From assembly GCF_037975245.1 (NCBI RefSeq), contig NC_092567.1, positions 12,208,376 to 12,272,375 of the forward strand: DNA of 64,000 bases. Reading direction: 5' to 3'. Position 1 is the first letter of the stretch. Every line of letters starts with the position of its first letter. The notes beneath the pieces were generated by a model. That model had not been told where the DNA came from, ran no database searches, and was given only the letters and a program-made list of their open reading frames with translations. Position numbers and translations under genes: made by a program. This DNA comes from Apostichopus japonicus (lineage: Eukaryota; Echinodermata; Holothuroidea; Aspidochirotida; Stichopodidae). Shown piece by piece: positions 22,532 to 35,572 of this stretch.

Positions 22532-23050
22532 TGAACTTACTTGAAGCTAGCGAACAGGGTCAACCCACCCAATAACAAAATTAGTACATAAATAAACCGA
22601 ATTGAAGCTGGCGAACGTTGTACGGTAGTTCTTTAAGCATTATTTTTAATGTATTCCAAATCATACGAAGGTTTGTATGGTGGAGTATAAGGATCGCGAG
22701 ATACAATTTCTCAAAGTGGCAAGGAAGACGTGGTAAATATGACTGATTAAAGGTCAATTTTGACCTAACTTTTTCAAATTTTTGGTAATTCACAATCACA
22801 GGAATATATGAATAGGCCTAGGTGAATTAGACTGCGACAGTCGGAAATTCCGACATTCGTACTCCAATTTTCCAACTATCGTCATTTTCACCAAGCTTGG
22901 GTGGTGAGACATCCCCCTCTCTCTTTAGCGACGTCCCTGCGGTCAACGCGCAAATACAAGAAAATCTCTTTTTTTTTATTGAATGTTTTCAACTGTATGG
23001 TCCACAATCTTGTCTAAAGACGTCTTAAAAAAAAAGGTAGACGTGATAAT
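22532..23050 (+). other. Intron sequence without assigned feature
   Basis: Nothing beyond short repeats. gcgacgtccctg near 22927 resembles a transposon terminus, but no left end was found. Confidence 0.4.
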
Positions 23051-24150
23051 CAGGCGCGTATCCAGGATTTTCTAACCCGGGGGCGCAACTTACTATCCAT
23101 GGCAAGCGGAGCGCCACTTTCGGTTGGAGCGCAACGTACAAGAACAGTTCTGGTTTTGTTACCCCCCAGATCACCGGAAATGGCACTTCTCGGGCTTGAA
23201 AATGACCAACCAGATGTACACTTTTGTCTGAGAACCAAGTATTTCCCAATAGTTTTTGTTTTCATCCATAACCTATTTGAAGATTGTCACCAATCACACA
23301 TCATGTTCGACCTCACCGCATCTCCTGTGGATCATTAATATTGTAGGTGATTCTACGTCGCGGCCCACAATACCCGTCAGCCCTAATTCTCAAGGTTTTA
23401 AGCCTATTATTAATTTTGTTTAGAATTTGAAAATATTTCTCGTGAATAAATTCACTTCAAAACATACCCATAATGTTGCACAGAATTTCATCTTATGGAC
23501 AACCAATATAGATGAACCTTCTTCAACCCCTAACAGACCGGTCAAAATTGCACGAGTAGGGGGAAGTATGATAAAGAATGTTTGTCAGGGAATTTCGAAA
23601 ATTCAGACAGTCAATTTATGTAATTAAATTAATTGGTCTACGAATATTAACACCTCTAATCACGGCAACCAAAAAAACTTCGGAGGGGGGGGGGGGGCTG
23701 CAAATATTTTTGGGTGAAAATTCGGGCGATATTCTGAGAATTTTTGGGCACCTACTTAAAGAAAAATAAATTGCAAAGATGTAGCTAAAGAACATCGATA
23801 GTTTAAAAACAATCTCCTTGGTTATTAAAATAAAGTTCTTAGCTTGCCCGACTAATTTGCCATTTCGGTAATAACACGGCAAATGATTGTACATATAATT
23901 GGCATGCGATGTAATAACCGACGCATGCCTACATGATATATACATTAACATGTTGAACGCGAAAAATTAAGTTACATTTTCGGGAAAGTCGTATCAGCCC
24001 GTCCCCCCCCCCCCCCGCCCCAATGAAATTGGGCTCCTATGACTACACACTTAGACAATTTGGAGGCTGTTCATCCTGTACCGCCATTTTCTGTTCATGC
24101 TCACTGATATGATGTGATATCTGCTGTTTGCTTTACACATTTGAATAATT
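23051..24150 (+). mobile_element. Partial copy of the 645-type element
   Basis: Starts caggcgcgtatccagg, identical to the left end at 645, and is again preceded by ataat. It aligns with 645-1850 over most of its length, including the hairpin module near 23092-23143. It lacks the ~100-base helicase-like stretch and the right half with the closing inverted repeat, so it is truncated; the boundary at ~24150 is approximate. Confidence 0.7.
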
Positions 24151-24904
24151 TAAATGAGACTGAAATTAATAACTTTTTTATGTTTATTGACCACATTCTT
24201 TTCATTTCGAAAGACGCACAGTTTCAAGTTCATTACACACTGAAGGCTTCGATTCTCTATCTGCCTTCGGTTTATGGATGATCTTGGGATTTTCATCCCT
24301 ATGGATGGCTAGATATTGCTAGATATCGCTAGATATTGCTAGATATCCATACTGTACAATGTCCTTGGGATTTCTTGGGATTTTTCGGGGCCTGATCTTG
24401 GGTAAATGCAATATCGGGAGTGGTCACACTCCATGTAGGTTAGTGCACGACCTTATAGACGTCACTAATACACAACCCGATCACTTGTTATCGATGAAGT
24501 GGTGTGTTGCCGGATTTTGTCAAGGTCTTGGTACTATGGGCGAAGGTCATTAATTAAGTTTCGTAACTCACCGGGAAGCGATTAGAGGGGTGGGCGTAGG
24601 GTTGTGGAGCGCGTTTTCATGCAGATGGTGACAATCCCAAGAAGAGATGCGTCTACGATCCATCTTAACATCCTGTAAATATCCTTGCCAGTTTTTCCTT
24701 CTATGTATAAATGAATGAAAAAAAGCAATTTTGAGAATTCCAATATTTACGCTTGCACGAACGTATACCTTAGCTTTAACTATGAGAGGAAAGCACTTGC
24801 TATGGACTACCAGAGGTAGCTGCTTGATGACAGCAAAGACACGTGCACTCGACAAACTATGTTTGCGTAAAATCCACACAAATAACCGACCACATTGTAG
24901 CCTT
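24151..24904 (+). other. Intron sequence; short 10-bp tandem repeat
   Basis: gctagatat(t/c) is repeated four times at about 24308-24347. The rest shows nothing I can assign. Confidence 0.5.
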
Positions 24905-25221
24905 AACTCACACAGAGTCACCATTGAAATCTAGCCTAACCATCTGTTTATTCGCTAAAATTGTGTCGCGGTTAGCTTGCACTAAAATATTCACCGAATA
25001 ATTTCGTTGCTGCTGCTATCTTCGACCACACGGTTGCCTAACACCACACTAAGTCAATGGGGAAATCTAGCCTTCACCATCTGCTTATTCGCTCAAATTT
25101 TAAGGCAGTTAGCTGGAACTAAAATACCATGGAATACTTTCATTATTACTGCTATCTTCGACCACAAACTAGCCTAACACCACACTAATTCAATGGGAAA
25201 AATCTTTCCTTAACCATCGGT

Positions 25222-25222
<1 letters not shown>
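24905..25222 (+). repeat. 136-bp tandem duplication
   Basis: aaatctagcct(a/t)(a/c)accatctg occurs at 24927 and 25063, and a diverged third start (aaatctttccttaaccatc) at 25200, spacing 136 and 137 bases. Between them are shared phrases such as gctatcttcgaccaca and cctaacaccacacta. Just over two units are present. Confidence 0.8.

Positions 25223-25227
<5 letters not shown>

Positions 25228-25256
<29 letters not shown>
25228..25256 (+). repeat. (AC)n microsatellite
   Basis: About 14 AC dinucleotides following a T run. Confidence 0.9.
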
Positions 25257-25260
<4 letters not shown>

Positions 25261-27162
25261 CGTAGCCTTGTTTACAACTTTCAATTGAGTGATTTTATCC
25301 ACACACGAAAAAGAACCATTACGAATGGATAAACCTGGAAATAGTAAGCAATTGAAACAGCAATCTACAGTACAAGAAAGTTATATAATCAAAATAGTAT
25401 TACGTATTCGCGTGTCTTGATTAATCAAAACATGAAATCATGAAAGCACCCGCGTAGCAGTTACGAGACCCCCCCCCCCCCCCACAGAAAACGGGTACCC
25501 GTTTTTCGTGTTTTCGATTCGGGTACACGAATGTTCGGTCGGGTATCCGGGTACCCGACTCAGGCCTAGAATGTTCTTACTCATTAAATACAAATATTGC
25601 TCGAGAAAAAGCTTTCATCCCTCGATTGGATTAAGTAAATTATCATGGATGCAACTATGCTGCAGGCTATGGTAGTCTCTGATGAAAAAGGAATTATCAA
25701 GGCTATTTAAATTAGATATGTGTTTCTTGAGTTTAATGGAAATGAGCATTTGTCATATCGTCACCAGTATTGTTACCGAATCTTAAACGTAAAACTATAG
25801 GGACATGCAGTTAGTTATAGCAAGTGAATAGATCTGAACCGGTGAAACGGGCGGTTATTAATATAGTGTGCACTGCAACTATGATATCTTTGTAAGATAC
25901 AAGCTTCAATAGTCTAGGCTCGCATTCAAATTCCGGAATCAGAAAATGTAAACAAACAGAAACAAAGAGATGTTACAATGGTCTGTCCTATTTCAATTCA
26001 ACAAGTATTGTAATTGTATACAATTGCTGCTGATATTTCTGTTTAGTTCGTGTTGCAGTTTTTTCACGGCCTTATTGATGTTCTGAAAGACAAACTGCAA
26101 TAGAAATCATGATTTATATTGATATGATATCTTCATTCATATTTGTTTACATGCAAGTGTATGTTTGTTTGTATCCATCAACACTTCTGTCGATATTAGA
26201 CTTTAACTTAGGCTTCTTGAATCTTCTTAGAAGTTTGGACAGTGTTATTGTTCAATGTTATAATTATGTCATAATAACACAATGCTAGATTATACATACT
26301 TTCCTCCTACGTAAAGTACAAGTAGAGATATTGATGTATTTGGTATGAATACAGTTGGAAAAAAAATAAGAAAGTGGCTGGAAACAAGACATATAAACCT
26401 TCGTTTATATAACTGACATACTCTCAGGACATCGGAAAAGGGATCTGGTGATTATGACGATGATTTATCCAGTCTTGTAGCTCCGTAATTCAACTCAATA
26501 AAGTAATTCCAAATACATCTTTTTCTTTTATCAATATTTAAATTATTGGTTTTCATGATCTTTGATGACGTCACTAATGTGTTGTAAAATAAAGCTGAAT
26601 ATCTTGATAACCGGGTAGCTTAACAAACATCACGAGTAATCAAACGTTTCATTTCTCTGTACAATAACACATCTATACTAGGATTCTACCTTAAATGATG
26701 ATTTAAAATTAATTGATAGAAATGTCAATACATGCAAACCTCTCTATCTTAGCCCCTCAACATTATTTCTCGGACTCGTGAAATGTTTTCTACTTTAGAC
26801 AGATGTGTGTTTAACATCTACTAAATTATCTCGTGATAACAGCTTAGAGAGAGATTCATAGAAGATGTAGTCGAAGTCATTGTCAGTTTGTGCATTATTT
26901 AGAATATTCTAAATCGTCGATATTTGGACTTCATTTTCTACTCTCATAACGTTTTCCAACCCCACTCCCACCCTCCTCATTCCTATCCACTTTACAAAGC
27001 GAGGTATCAGCTGTCACATGCACCGTGTTCCTACACCTATGATTTATTCTTAATAAAGTGTGAAGAACATTAAACAAAGGAACCCTGAGTGTAAAACCAA
27101 AATTACCTCTCTTTACCGAACTGGGATGCTCTTAGATCCTCTTACATGGAGACTGGTTACGT
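25257..27162 (+). other. Intron sequence with a decayed palindrome-rich element
   Basis: Around 25440-25570 a C run is followed by repeated cgggtacccg-type palindromes, resembling a fragment of a DNA transposon. A CRE palindrome lies at 26566-26573. No exon is supported. Confidence 0.4.
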
Positions 27163-28027
27163 GGTTATGACAGGGACGTAGCCAGGAGGGGGGGGGGGCA
27201 GGGGGAACGACTGCTCCCCCCTTTCAGTGTCGAAAAAAAATGTTTAAAAACTGTTGTACTTTGTCAGTGCTCTTTGGATCTTGAATACTCGTCAGCTCCG
27301 TTAACTCGATTATAATCGTAGTAACATTCAGGCCTACTGACTCAACTACTTACTTAGTTTAGCAAATGCAATTAGCTAAATTTAGCCTTTAGCCTATTAC
27401 AAGCCCACAGTTGGCCACTGCGTAATAAAATACATATTGCCTACCTAACCGCATTCGATGGAATGTCACGAACCGTATGCACAACGATGTCGACAACGTT
27501 CGTTCTCATCCTTTCTACGATTCGTCCTAAGTTGTTGCACGAACAGCATGTTATGAAGCTAAGCTAGCAATCCTACGAAATACGCACTTCCTATAAATAA
27601 TTAATACACTGCGATAACGATATTTGTTTTTAGGCCACTGCACATCTGGCTGTCTTACGAAATATGAAAGTTTATATTGTCCATCAGTTAAGTTCGACAA
27701 ATGTATTAAAGTCCAGACATTGGACAATAAACAAGAATCATCCTACTGGAAACATTGTAAAAGAGCACTATGTTTGTCTTTCTGATACATTATGTAAAAG
27801 AACATGTAAAAGAATTCAAACTGGAAACAAAGTCTGCTGATAATATGATGTCATATGATAATGATGAAACTGGCAAAACATTGCACCAAATCGCATCTAA
27901 GGACCTTCAATTGTTCAAAAATATCTCAAAAGGGGTGTCCCCCTCCCCTTAAACCCCTCCCCCATATCAATCACAAAAAGTGCTCCCCCCCCCCTTTCAA
28001 ATTCCTGGTTACGTCACTGGGTGATGA
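27163..28027 (+). mobile_element. hAT-like non-autonomous element, copy 2 (duplication included)
   Basis: The element is 27171-28019 (849 bp), beginning cagggacgtagccagg and ending cctggttacgtcactg. The flanks ggttatga and ggtgatga are an 8-bp target duplication with one mismatch. Its interior is the reverse complement of the copy at 21748-22523, for example gaagctaagctagcaat against attgctagcttagcttc. Small open frames inside are compositional. Confidence 0.85.
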
Positions 28028-28677
28028 AAATGCTTTGTTTATTTTTTAACATACATACTTTACCTTAAATGTGTTATTAAACAAATCCCCTTTTCTTCTT
28101 TTAACATTTTTTTAAACAGTGTTTAATTATGGCTCTCGTGATTCATGATGACGTCACTGATGTCGGGTGTTCTCTGATCCGTTCATCGTCTCGTGGATTA
28201 TTATTCTTAATCTGAGCATCGAATACTCGACTATCATGATTTGGTTTCTCAATTTAGTCCCAGACTTGTTTCTGTTTGAATGGGAGCTTATGTTTTCATT
28301 TAGGTTAATTGTATAATTGGTCAGATATATTAATGAGATAATAAAAATTGTAACCTGATTGGTTATATAACTAAGAGGATAATGGTTTTAAACTGATTAG
28401 GTATAAAACCGAGATGATAATGATAGTAAACTGATCGGTAATCTTACAGAGATATAAGGATTGTAAACTGATCAGCTCTATTACTGGGATGATAATGATA
28501 GTAAACTGATAAGATCAAAATTAAGAAATCAACTAGATTGATTACTCAGCTAATATGAAGTTATCATCGAGAGCCAACATAAATCCAGTGAATAAAATGT
28601 TTTTGATTTCATTCCAGACCAAATAAAAAGAAATTGCAGTTAAATCTACTATCAGTTTCTTTCATTTTATTCATCAG
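28028..28677 (+). other. End of the 17-kb intron
   Basis: Contains a CRE palindrome at 28149-28156 and several loosely repeated aaactgat(c/a/t)-containing phrases at about 28360-28510. It ends with ttcattttattcatcag, the acceptor of the next exon. Confidence 0.5.
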
Positions 28678-28733
28678 TTTGGAACTCGTCGAGTATTGAT
28701 CGCCGCCTGAATCTACAGACTGGTCAATGGCAG
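28678..28733 (+). CDS. Third exon of the LRR-like gene
   Basis: 56 bases between acceptor ttttattcatcag and donor cag|gtaaga. With the single base carried from exon 2 it reads V-WNSSSIDRRLNLQTGQWQ. The other two frames hit a stop, so the only open frame is the one the upstream exons demand. The exon ends in phase 0. The short product continues the LRR-like series; no separate motif is recognisable. The intron before it is 17 kb and holds the retrotransposon. Confidence 0.55.
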
Positions 28734-29904
28734 GTAAGATATTGCGCACCGTGCTTTCAGCTTTTGCTCATAATGCATTCTGGTCAGCTTATTTGAGCTA
28801 AGCTACCCTCTGTTTTACTTTACCAGTAAATACAAAATCAATATTGTGATAACATTAATAGGTGAAATACAGTGAATTGCTTATAGCAATATAATTAGAT
28901 TGTGATGAACAGAAAATAACTAAAAAACAACTGAGATTTCAAGACATCTTCTTGCTCCTGCTACCAAACGTTGGTCAAATTTCTTTTATTATTTTTGCCT
29001 TTTCTATCTGAATGTCACCCCGTGTGTCCCTTATTACCCAACCATACATTTGTTATATTATTCAAGATATTCTCTTCAAGTATATATAGAGGCACAATAC
29101 TGGCTTGCAGAAACGAGACACACATGCTAATTTTTTTTTTAATTCAGGGTTTTATTAATTTTTGCTAACATTGAAGAAAAGAGGATTCTTCATCAGAACA
29201 TTGTGACTATTTATGTATATTTATCTACTATATGTACTAACAAGATAACATAATGAAAGTATGTACATACTGCTCGATTGTTGAAGGATACGTTACTTAC
29301 GTGGTGTCCTTTTCACACTCAAAGAGGTGGAATATAATCTTTTAAGAAAGACTTATATAATTGGGAGTACTTTTCTCTTACATCTCCTACCACTGTCAAT
29401 CAATTATTAATTAGATATTAGAATATTAGATAATTGGACACCGTAATTATAACGTTAAATAGAAGAACTTCAGGTCCTCAATGGCTAGCAGTTTTCTTCA
29501 TTTCATCCCTGTTATTTCTTTATCTAAATGTGTGATGTAATATCTTTTCAAAACAGAACTGTCTGAGATAAGATATACTTCGTACAAAATATGAAAAACT
29601 GGTACTCCAGCTATAAACTACAATACTGTATCCTTATACACTAATAGAGAATACTCATAATAGTTCAGAAAGATTTAAGTATATGGGACAAAATCACTCT
29701 AATTGTATTTTCTAAAACTCATTTCAAGAGAGCCGTCACTGCATGTAAACATACAGCAAAGAGTAAGGATACGCGATTCTAGTAGTTTCAGTTTGTAAAG
29801 ATATAACGTTATCCTTTGAGACATTCAGAGAAAAGCGGAATTCAGATCGCTGTGTAAGAAAGAAGAGAACATTGAGAGATTATATTTATATTTATAATTA
29901 GGTT
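28734..29904 (+). other. Intron sequence, left part
   Basis: No exon or defined repeat. A phrase at about 29703-29790 (gtcactgcatg...gattctagtagttt) is echoed at about 34751-34800, evidence of old duplication in this intron. Confidence 0.45.
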
Positions 29905-30272
29905 TGCAGTCTTGTTCAGGGCCAAGGGCCTCTCCAACGACTTAACAACTTAACCCTGGTCATTGGTAACTTGTCACACCCACACACCAAAGTGTGCACT
30001 ATTCAATCAATTTCTCTTGGGGTACCGCAGTACACCACAACCACGTGTCCCGGGGGACTTCCCATAGGGTGCAGCCACAAACCGGCGCACGCAACTATGT
30101 TTAAAAGTTACTTCGCAAGTCCCCATTTATACACCTGGGTGAAGAGAGGCAATGGAGATAAAGCGCCTCGCCCAAGGACACAACGCAATGATCTGGCCAG
30201 GACTCGAACCTGTAATCCATAGATCACAAGCCCACTGCCTTTAACCACTTGACCAAAACGCCCTCTCCAGAT
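29905..30272 (-). mobile_element. tRNA-derived SINE
   Basis: On the minus strand the element starts with a tRNA-like head. The A box is tggtcaagtggttaa (plus-strand complement at 30241-30255) and the B box is ggttcgagtcc (complement at 30200-30210), correctly spaced for RNA polymerase III. The body follows, with cgaggcgctttatctcc and cattgcctctcttcaccc. Boundaries are approximate. The 83- and 73-residue open frames inside it are not genes. Confidence 0.8.
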
Positions 30273-33200
30273 CGGAGCGCAGGGAGTGGGGGGGGGGGGG
30301 ACAAGCTGATATGCTAGCATTGTTTTCATGAATCTTATTCAAGCCCGTCCAATGAATAGTTCTTTATTGAAACACCCGTACAACTTCCATATCAGTGAGA
30401 CTTTTAGTATTACAAATATTGTAAAGATACTGTATAGCTGAAAGGTTTACCCTACATGTTTGTTACGTATAGGGCAATCATTTTGACATATACCGTCTTA
30501 TTATTTGAGGGGTTGTGAAAGTACATCAGTAAACTTCACGTTTATTCTCCGATGAATCGTATAAAGTTATGCATCATTTTGAACCTGGTCTTGCTAAGTT
30601 TCTTGTAAGTTATGTGTAATTGTTCATCATAACATATAGAACATTCGTAACAGTCCGTTTAACTGACCCAGTATCTTACTGTAGCAGCTCCCTGGTTTTA
30701 ACTGGCCATGTTTAGGTTTTTAGTTGTTTCTGATGGTGTGAGACGTGGGTCTTCCATGTATCATTATAACACTAACAGCTTTATTACTTTAAAATGTTGG
30801 ACATGGTTTATTTAATTGCTAATCAAATCAAATTAAACCATTTCTATGGTACTTTGCGAATTGGTCAAAAACACAGGATGGTGATGGGGAAAACTTGGAA
30901 GTTAGTAATAGGAATTAGATGTATGTGGAAATTGACTCTAAAAACTTATTTTAAGTTGATTTCTATACTTTCGTATTGTTTAACTTAAATAATGTTGAGA
31001 ATTAATTCAACGTAGACGTTTTAATAAAATTAAATAAAGCTGCATGCTACTTAATAGGTTATAACGTTGACCAACCCATATAATGTTCACACATAACTGG
31101 ATAGCCCTGCAACTAATTAAGAATATAAATATGTTGTATCAATCACATGAGTGCTACTTATTAGTGAGTTATTTATCGTTTAACCAGATTCAGACAATAC
31201 TGTGTCCCACCAATTATTTGCAATGTTTTATTTGTTTGTTTCCAAACCTTTAATATCTCTGCCTACTCTCATCTTTCCTGGTTTGATTTTGGTGAAATAA
31301 AGTAAAATTATTTTTTCAAGGTCCTTATCTTTCATTTAAAGGTCTAGTTTGTTACCAGCAGATTGTAGCAAAAACAACACAAAGTGCAGAAGCTAGAAAT
31401 ATCCATGATGGTATTCTTCCTTGTGAATTAAGTCTTTCTAATAAATTTATTTTTTCCTTAAAAAGCATTAGGGTATTTAAAGGATCACTTGCTTAAATGA
31501 TGATTAATCCAGATTAATGTATACGTGACTGATATAAGTGTGTGGGTCCAAGCAGGTTTATATATATAATGAAAGGACGGATCTCGTTTTATTTGAAATC
31601 AATAAACTCTGGTATATTCTTCTGAATGGTAATGCTTGTCATGGTCTTGGTCATTTGTATATATGAAGAGAAGAGGAGCTATTTTAATTACTGACATTGC
31701 AAGGGTTCCGGGGGGGGGGGGGGGTAGGAATATTGTATTCGTGTAAAATGGGAATAAATTAGAAAACAAAAATAAACTCTATAGTATATATGTGTAGCTC
31801 TAATAACCCGTTTCGTTGTTATCTTGTACGGATACCATGGCAATCAAAACATATGCAATGAATTGATAAAATATGAATATAAGACAAATATTCATATCAT
31901 TTCCCGCGTGTTTTTCATTAAACAGACACAAAAATACATACATTAGACGATTTTAAAGGAGTCAGGATCCGGGTTGGATGTGGGGGGGGGGGGGGTTGGA
32001 GTGGAATTTGTACAACTACGGTATAGTCGGTAACTGATAATCTGATTTAAATATTCATAAGTTGTCATCCGCTAATTGTTTATTTTTTCTTGATAATTAT
32101 CTTCAAGTGTATATAGGATAGTTGATTGCCACACCCGGACCTTCCAGCCTCATGCATTACTTATTGTTAGTGTCTTTGACTGGGTGGAGAGTTGATTGCG
32201 CCAAATAATAGAGGAACAACTCATGTAAACTTTTGTATCACGTTTATTCCAAACGTAGAAACAAACTTATAAAAATCTGGAACTAAACAGAAATACATAT
32301 CTTTAAAATATTTTCTTGAGATAAAGGTCTGTAAATAAATAACGAGCATTGGTATGATAATTAACAACTAAGCATATCATATCAACATTTAGCAGAACAC
32401 TAGTAGCGTGTATGACTTTGAAACAACATAATTGACATTACCGACCCTTCTTAACATTTCCAATATACCACTATAAATCCTCGTGAAACATTGGTATTAT
32501 TCTTCTGGACCAAAGCTTATCTGTAGTAAAAATCAATGACATTAACAAATATCTTAATCAAATAATGTCTTCACCTAAAGGAATGCACTGAACATATCCC
32601 GCTTTTACGTCACCATCTCGATGTACATTAAAAATGAAACCGTAGAATGTTGTCAATCATGTTGCATCGTTCTTGTTTATGTTCATTTAATTTAGGGGCA
32701 AATGTTCATCATATCACATACAACAGTCGTAACAACAGTCCGTTTAGCTGACCCTTTCGTTAACTGTAGCTGCCCTAGCATATTGGCTTTGTAGCAGGCT
32801 CCCTGGTTTTACAGGTTATGTTCATTTTTTCGTTTTCTCTGGTGTTAGGAGAATTTGGTCTCCATTAAATAAAGCTGCCTATTACGTCATAGTTTGTAAA
32901 TTGGCCAAACTGTGAAATATTCGAAGAATTATTGAATACCCTGCAACTAACTAAGATATCTATATATGTTGTCACAAACACGTGACTGCTCATGATTAGT
33001 GAATTATTTGTCGTTAACCAGATTTAGACAATTTGTGTCACAAAAATTTAGTGTCATAGATGTTTGTTTGTTAGAAAACTTACTTTAATCTTCCATGGTG
33101 GACTGAAATAACATTATGGGGTCAAGTCCTACTCATTCCTTTAACGGTCACGTTTGCTTCCAGTAAAAGGTAAAGTAAAGAAGTACACTTTTGCTACTCT

Positions 33201-35073
33201 TTCTTCTAAGTTCAATCTTATTCAATTATTACCTCAGATTTATCAGGTAAATGTTTCTGCGACGGTTCCACGTACACTAATGTAGAACATTAAATACCTG
33301 TAGTTTCTAGGTCAGAAATGAGGATGAATTGGTAATGTAACGGATGTTGGCATATGCGAAGCAGCACGATTCAACATTGTTGTTTTTTGTATGGTTTTAA
33401 AATCATACCAGAATCGGAACTTAAATAACACCTATCACATTTTTCATAACAAATATATATACTTGCTTCACCTTCTTATACATGTAAGAATTGGGACTGA
33501 AGTTGTTTCTATTCTCATCGCCTTCTGAGGCTAATTACCAACGATCAGATGCATAGTTCCTACTATAATATTGCAAAACGGTTGTTCAAATAACATGTAC
33601 ACTTAGAGCTTCCGTAAGAAATATATAACTCGAACCTATTAAAAAAGTCCGGCGCATATATTTTTCATTTCATTCCCGTTATCGCCAGTAGAAATAAAAA
33701 TATTTACCACAGACTAAGAAATATAAAAATATGTACAACAATATGAACGTAATGGTAAGAAAGCAAAAGGTTAATAAATTATTTGAAAACTTATGTTACT
33801 AAAAATAATGTACAAAGAGGATTCAACTCATTCTGTTTGAATACAATTTACAGCAAAGCAAAGAAAACAAAACTGAAGGGTATTATTCCACTTTGGGTGG
33901 CAAGATATGAGGATTGTGTGAATTTCTGTTGGCTTTAACTAAAATACCTTAAGTGCAGGATACAATGAATGTTCCATGCGAATAGTTCATGTCTTCTCAA
34001 TACAAAAGGAATTGTCCAATCAATACGCTTAAAGGAATAATTTGTTAACAAATAACATGAGGTATGGTACAAATAACATGAGGTATGGTACAAATAACAT
34101 GAGGTATAGTACACATAACATGAGGTATGGTACAAATACCATGAAACTAAATGAAGCCTCCCTTCCACGCTCGTACTCCAGCTCTTTCGTCTAATTATCG
34201 TAATGGAACACTTTCTCTGGTTTTGATTTGTTATTTTAATTAATATATCATATAGATGAAAAATCCTTAGAGATGCTCATTGGGGGTCGGGGGGGGTCTA
34301 GGTCCCCATACTGACGTAACGACAATTTATTTAAGGATAAATCTGCAATTGTCCAACGACGAGGAGTTATTTTCTCCAGGATGTATATATATCGTAAAAT
34401 ACAACATATACGTTAGAAACCTTGTGACGAGGTTGGTACAAATAAATGAAAATGAATGAAGTCTCCCTTCCAAGCTTGTACTCCAGTACCTTCATCCTAT
34501 TTCCTAATTATTGTTGTCCTTCTTTCTCTGCATGTAGACCCCTTTATGCTCTCCTTATAGAAGTATTTGTCTTGTGAATCAATGAACATTCTCTATTTTA
34601 TAATAGAGACTATTCAGACAGATAAAACATATAAAGCGAAATTAATCTATAGTGCTTCCAGTGTCTCTCTTCCACACCGTTTTAGTCAAAAATGTTTTAT
34701 TGGTGAAAATATTGATGGATAATTTTCATCTCTAGAATTGTTACGTCTGACGTCACTGCACGCAGCAATACAACAATGACTAGGTTCTAGTAGTTAGAGG
34801 TGTAATGGGATTTGAGGGATCCATATTGATTATATTTCATTATTGATTTAGATTGATGCATATATACGTGACTGGTGTAAATATGTAGGTCCAAGTATGC
34901 TTATATATGAAAGGACGTATCTGGCTTTAACTAAAAACTAAGAAACAAATGGATTTTTTTAGCTAGGTTGAATCACCTTGATGTACTTTAACATATTAGA
35001 AAATTTAAAGGAGAGGTGATTACTTAAAAGTTAAACTAAAATATTCAATTTAAGGTTTTTATTTCAAGAAACG
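30273..35073 (+). other. Intron with an old internal duplication
   Basis: Landmarks recur in the same order: tgttcatcat followed by cagtccgttta and ctccctggtttta (about 30622-30700 and 32704-32810), cctgcaactaa (31108 and 32940), tacgtgactg plus ggtccaag (31521 and 34867), and the cccgg(a)cctt block (32138 and 35897). The copies are strongly diverged and contain no recognisable exon. G runs at 31709 and 31981 and an X-box-like motif at 31831-31844 are also present. Confidence 0.55.
34049..34146 (+). repeat. 21-bp minisatellite, about 4.5 copies
   Basis: Units of the type taacatgaggtatggtacaaa follow one another with single-base changes. The minus-strand open frame reads YHTSCYL repeatedly, but only because the unit is a multiple of three. 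Confidence 0.9.
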
Positions 35074-35572
35074 CAGGGATGTGCCCACGCTGGGCGGCAC
35101 TGGGCGGCCCCGCCAGCACTAAAAATTACCGCCCAGCACTGTCTTAAAAATCGTGAATCCCGCCCAGCACTATTTTCATCTAAAGTCCCGACATTCCTAA
35201 CAATTTATTCAACATAAATTGGGCTTAGCCTATTCCAAAACCATACAGACTATTAATGCATCAGTTACGCATGCGAGAAACATTACTTACGGCCCTCAAT
35301 CGGTCCCTTGTCAAATATCTTTGAAACAAACTAATAACTTTTACCAGGTACGTTATATATTTCACTAAAAAAAAAAGGAAATTTTTAGCAAAAGTAGTAC
35401 ATGTGTATGTGCTTAAAAAGCTACACAAGTGCCAGCATTTGGCATCTGAGCACCTTCAAAATTCGAATTTCTCAAAGGGGAGGGGAGCACCCCATTCCCC
35501 TTAGACCCCTCCCACAGGACGGCGATCAGTATACCCGGCAATCAGGAAATCCTGGGCACATCCCTGGAAACG
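35068..35572. mobile_element. Non-autonomous DNA transposon with 6-bp duplication
   Basis: The element is 35074-35566 (493 bp) with perfect 14-bp inverted ends cagggatgtgccca and tgggcacatccctg. gaaacg directly flanks both sides (35068-35073 and 35567-35572). The left part repeats gcccagcact several times in direct and near-palindromic form. No protein is encoded. A six-base duplication does not fit hAT exactly, so the superfamily is left open. Confidence 0.8.

Noticed and set aside
29971-30222. 83-residue open frame at the SINE
   Set aside because: It is explained by the tRNA-derived SINE on the opposite strand.
30200-30255. Functional tRNA gene
   Set aside because: A and B boxes are present on the minus strand, but a long non-tRNA body follows and the sequence fits a SINE head better than a folded tRNA.
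33935-34168. Repetitive Tyr/Cys/Ser protein on the minus strand
   Set aside because: It is produced by the 21-bp minisatellite, whose length happens to be a multiple of three.
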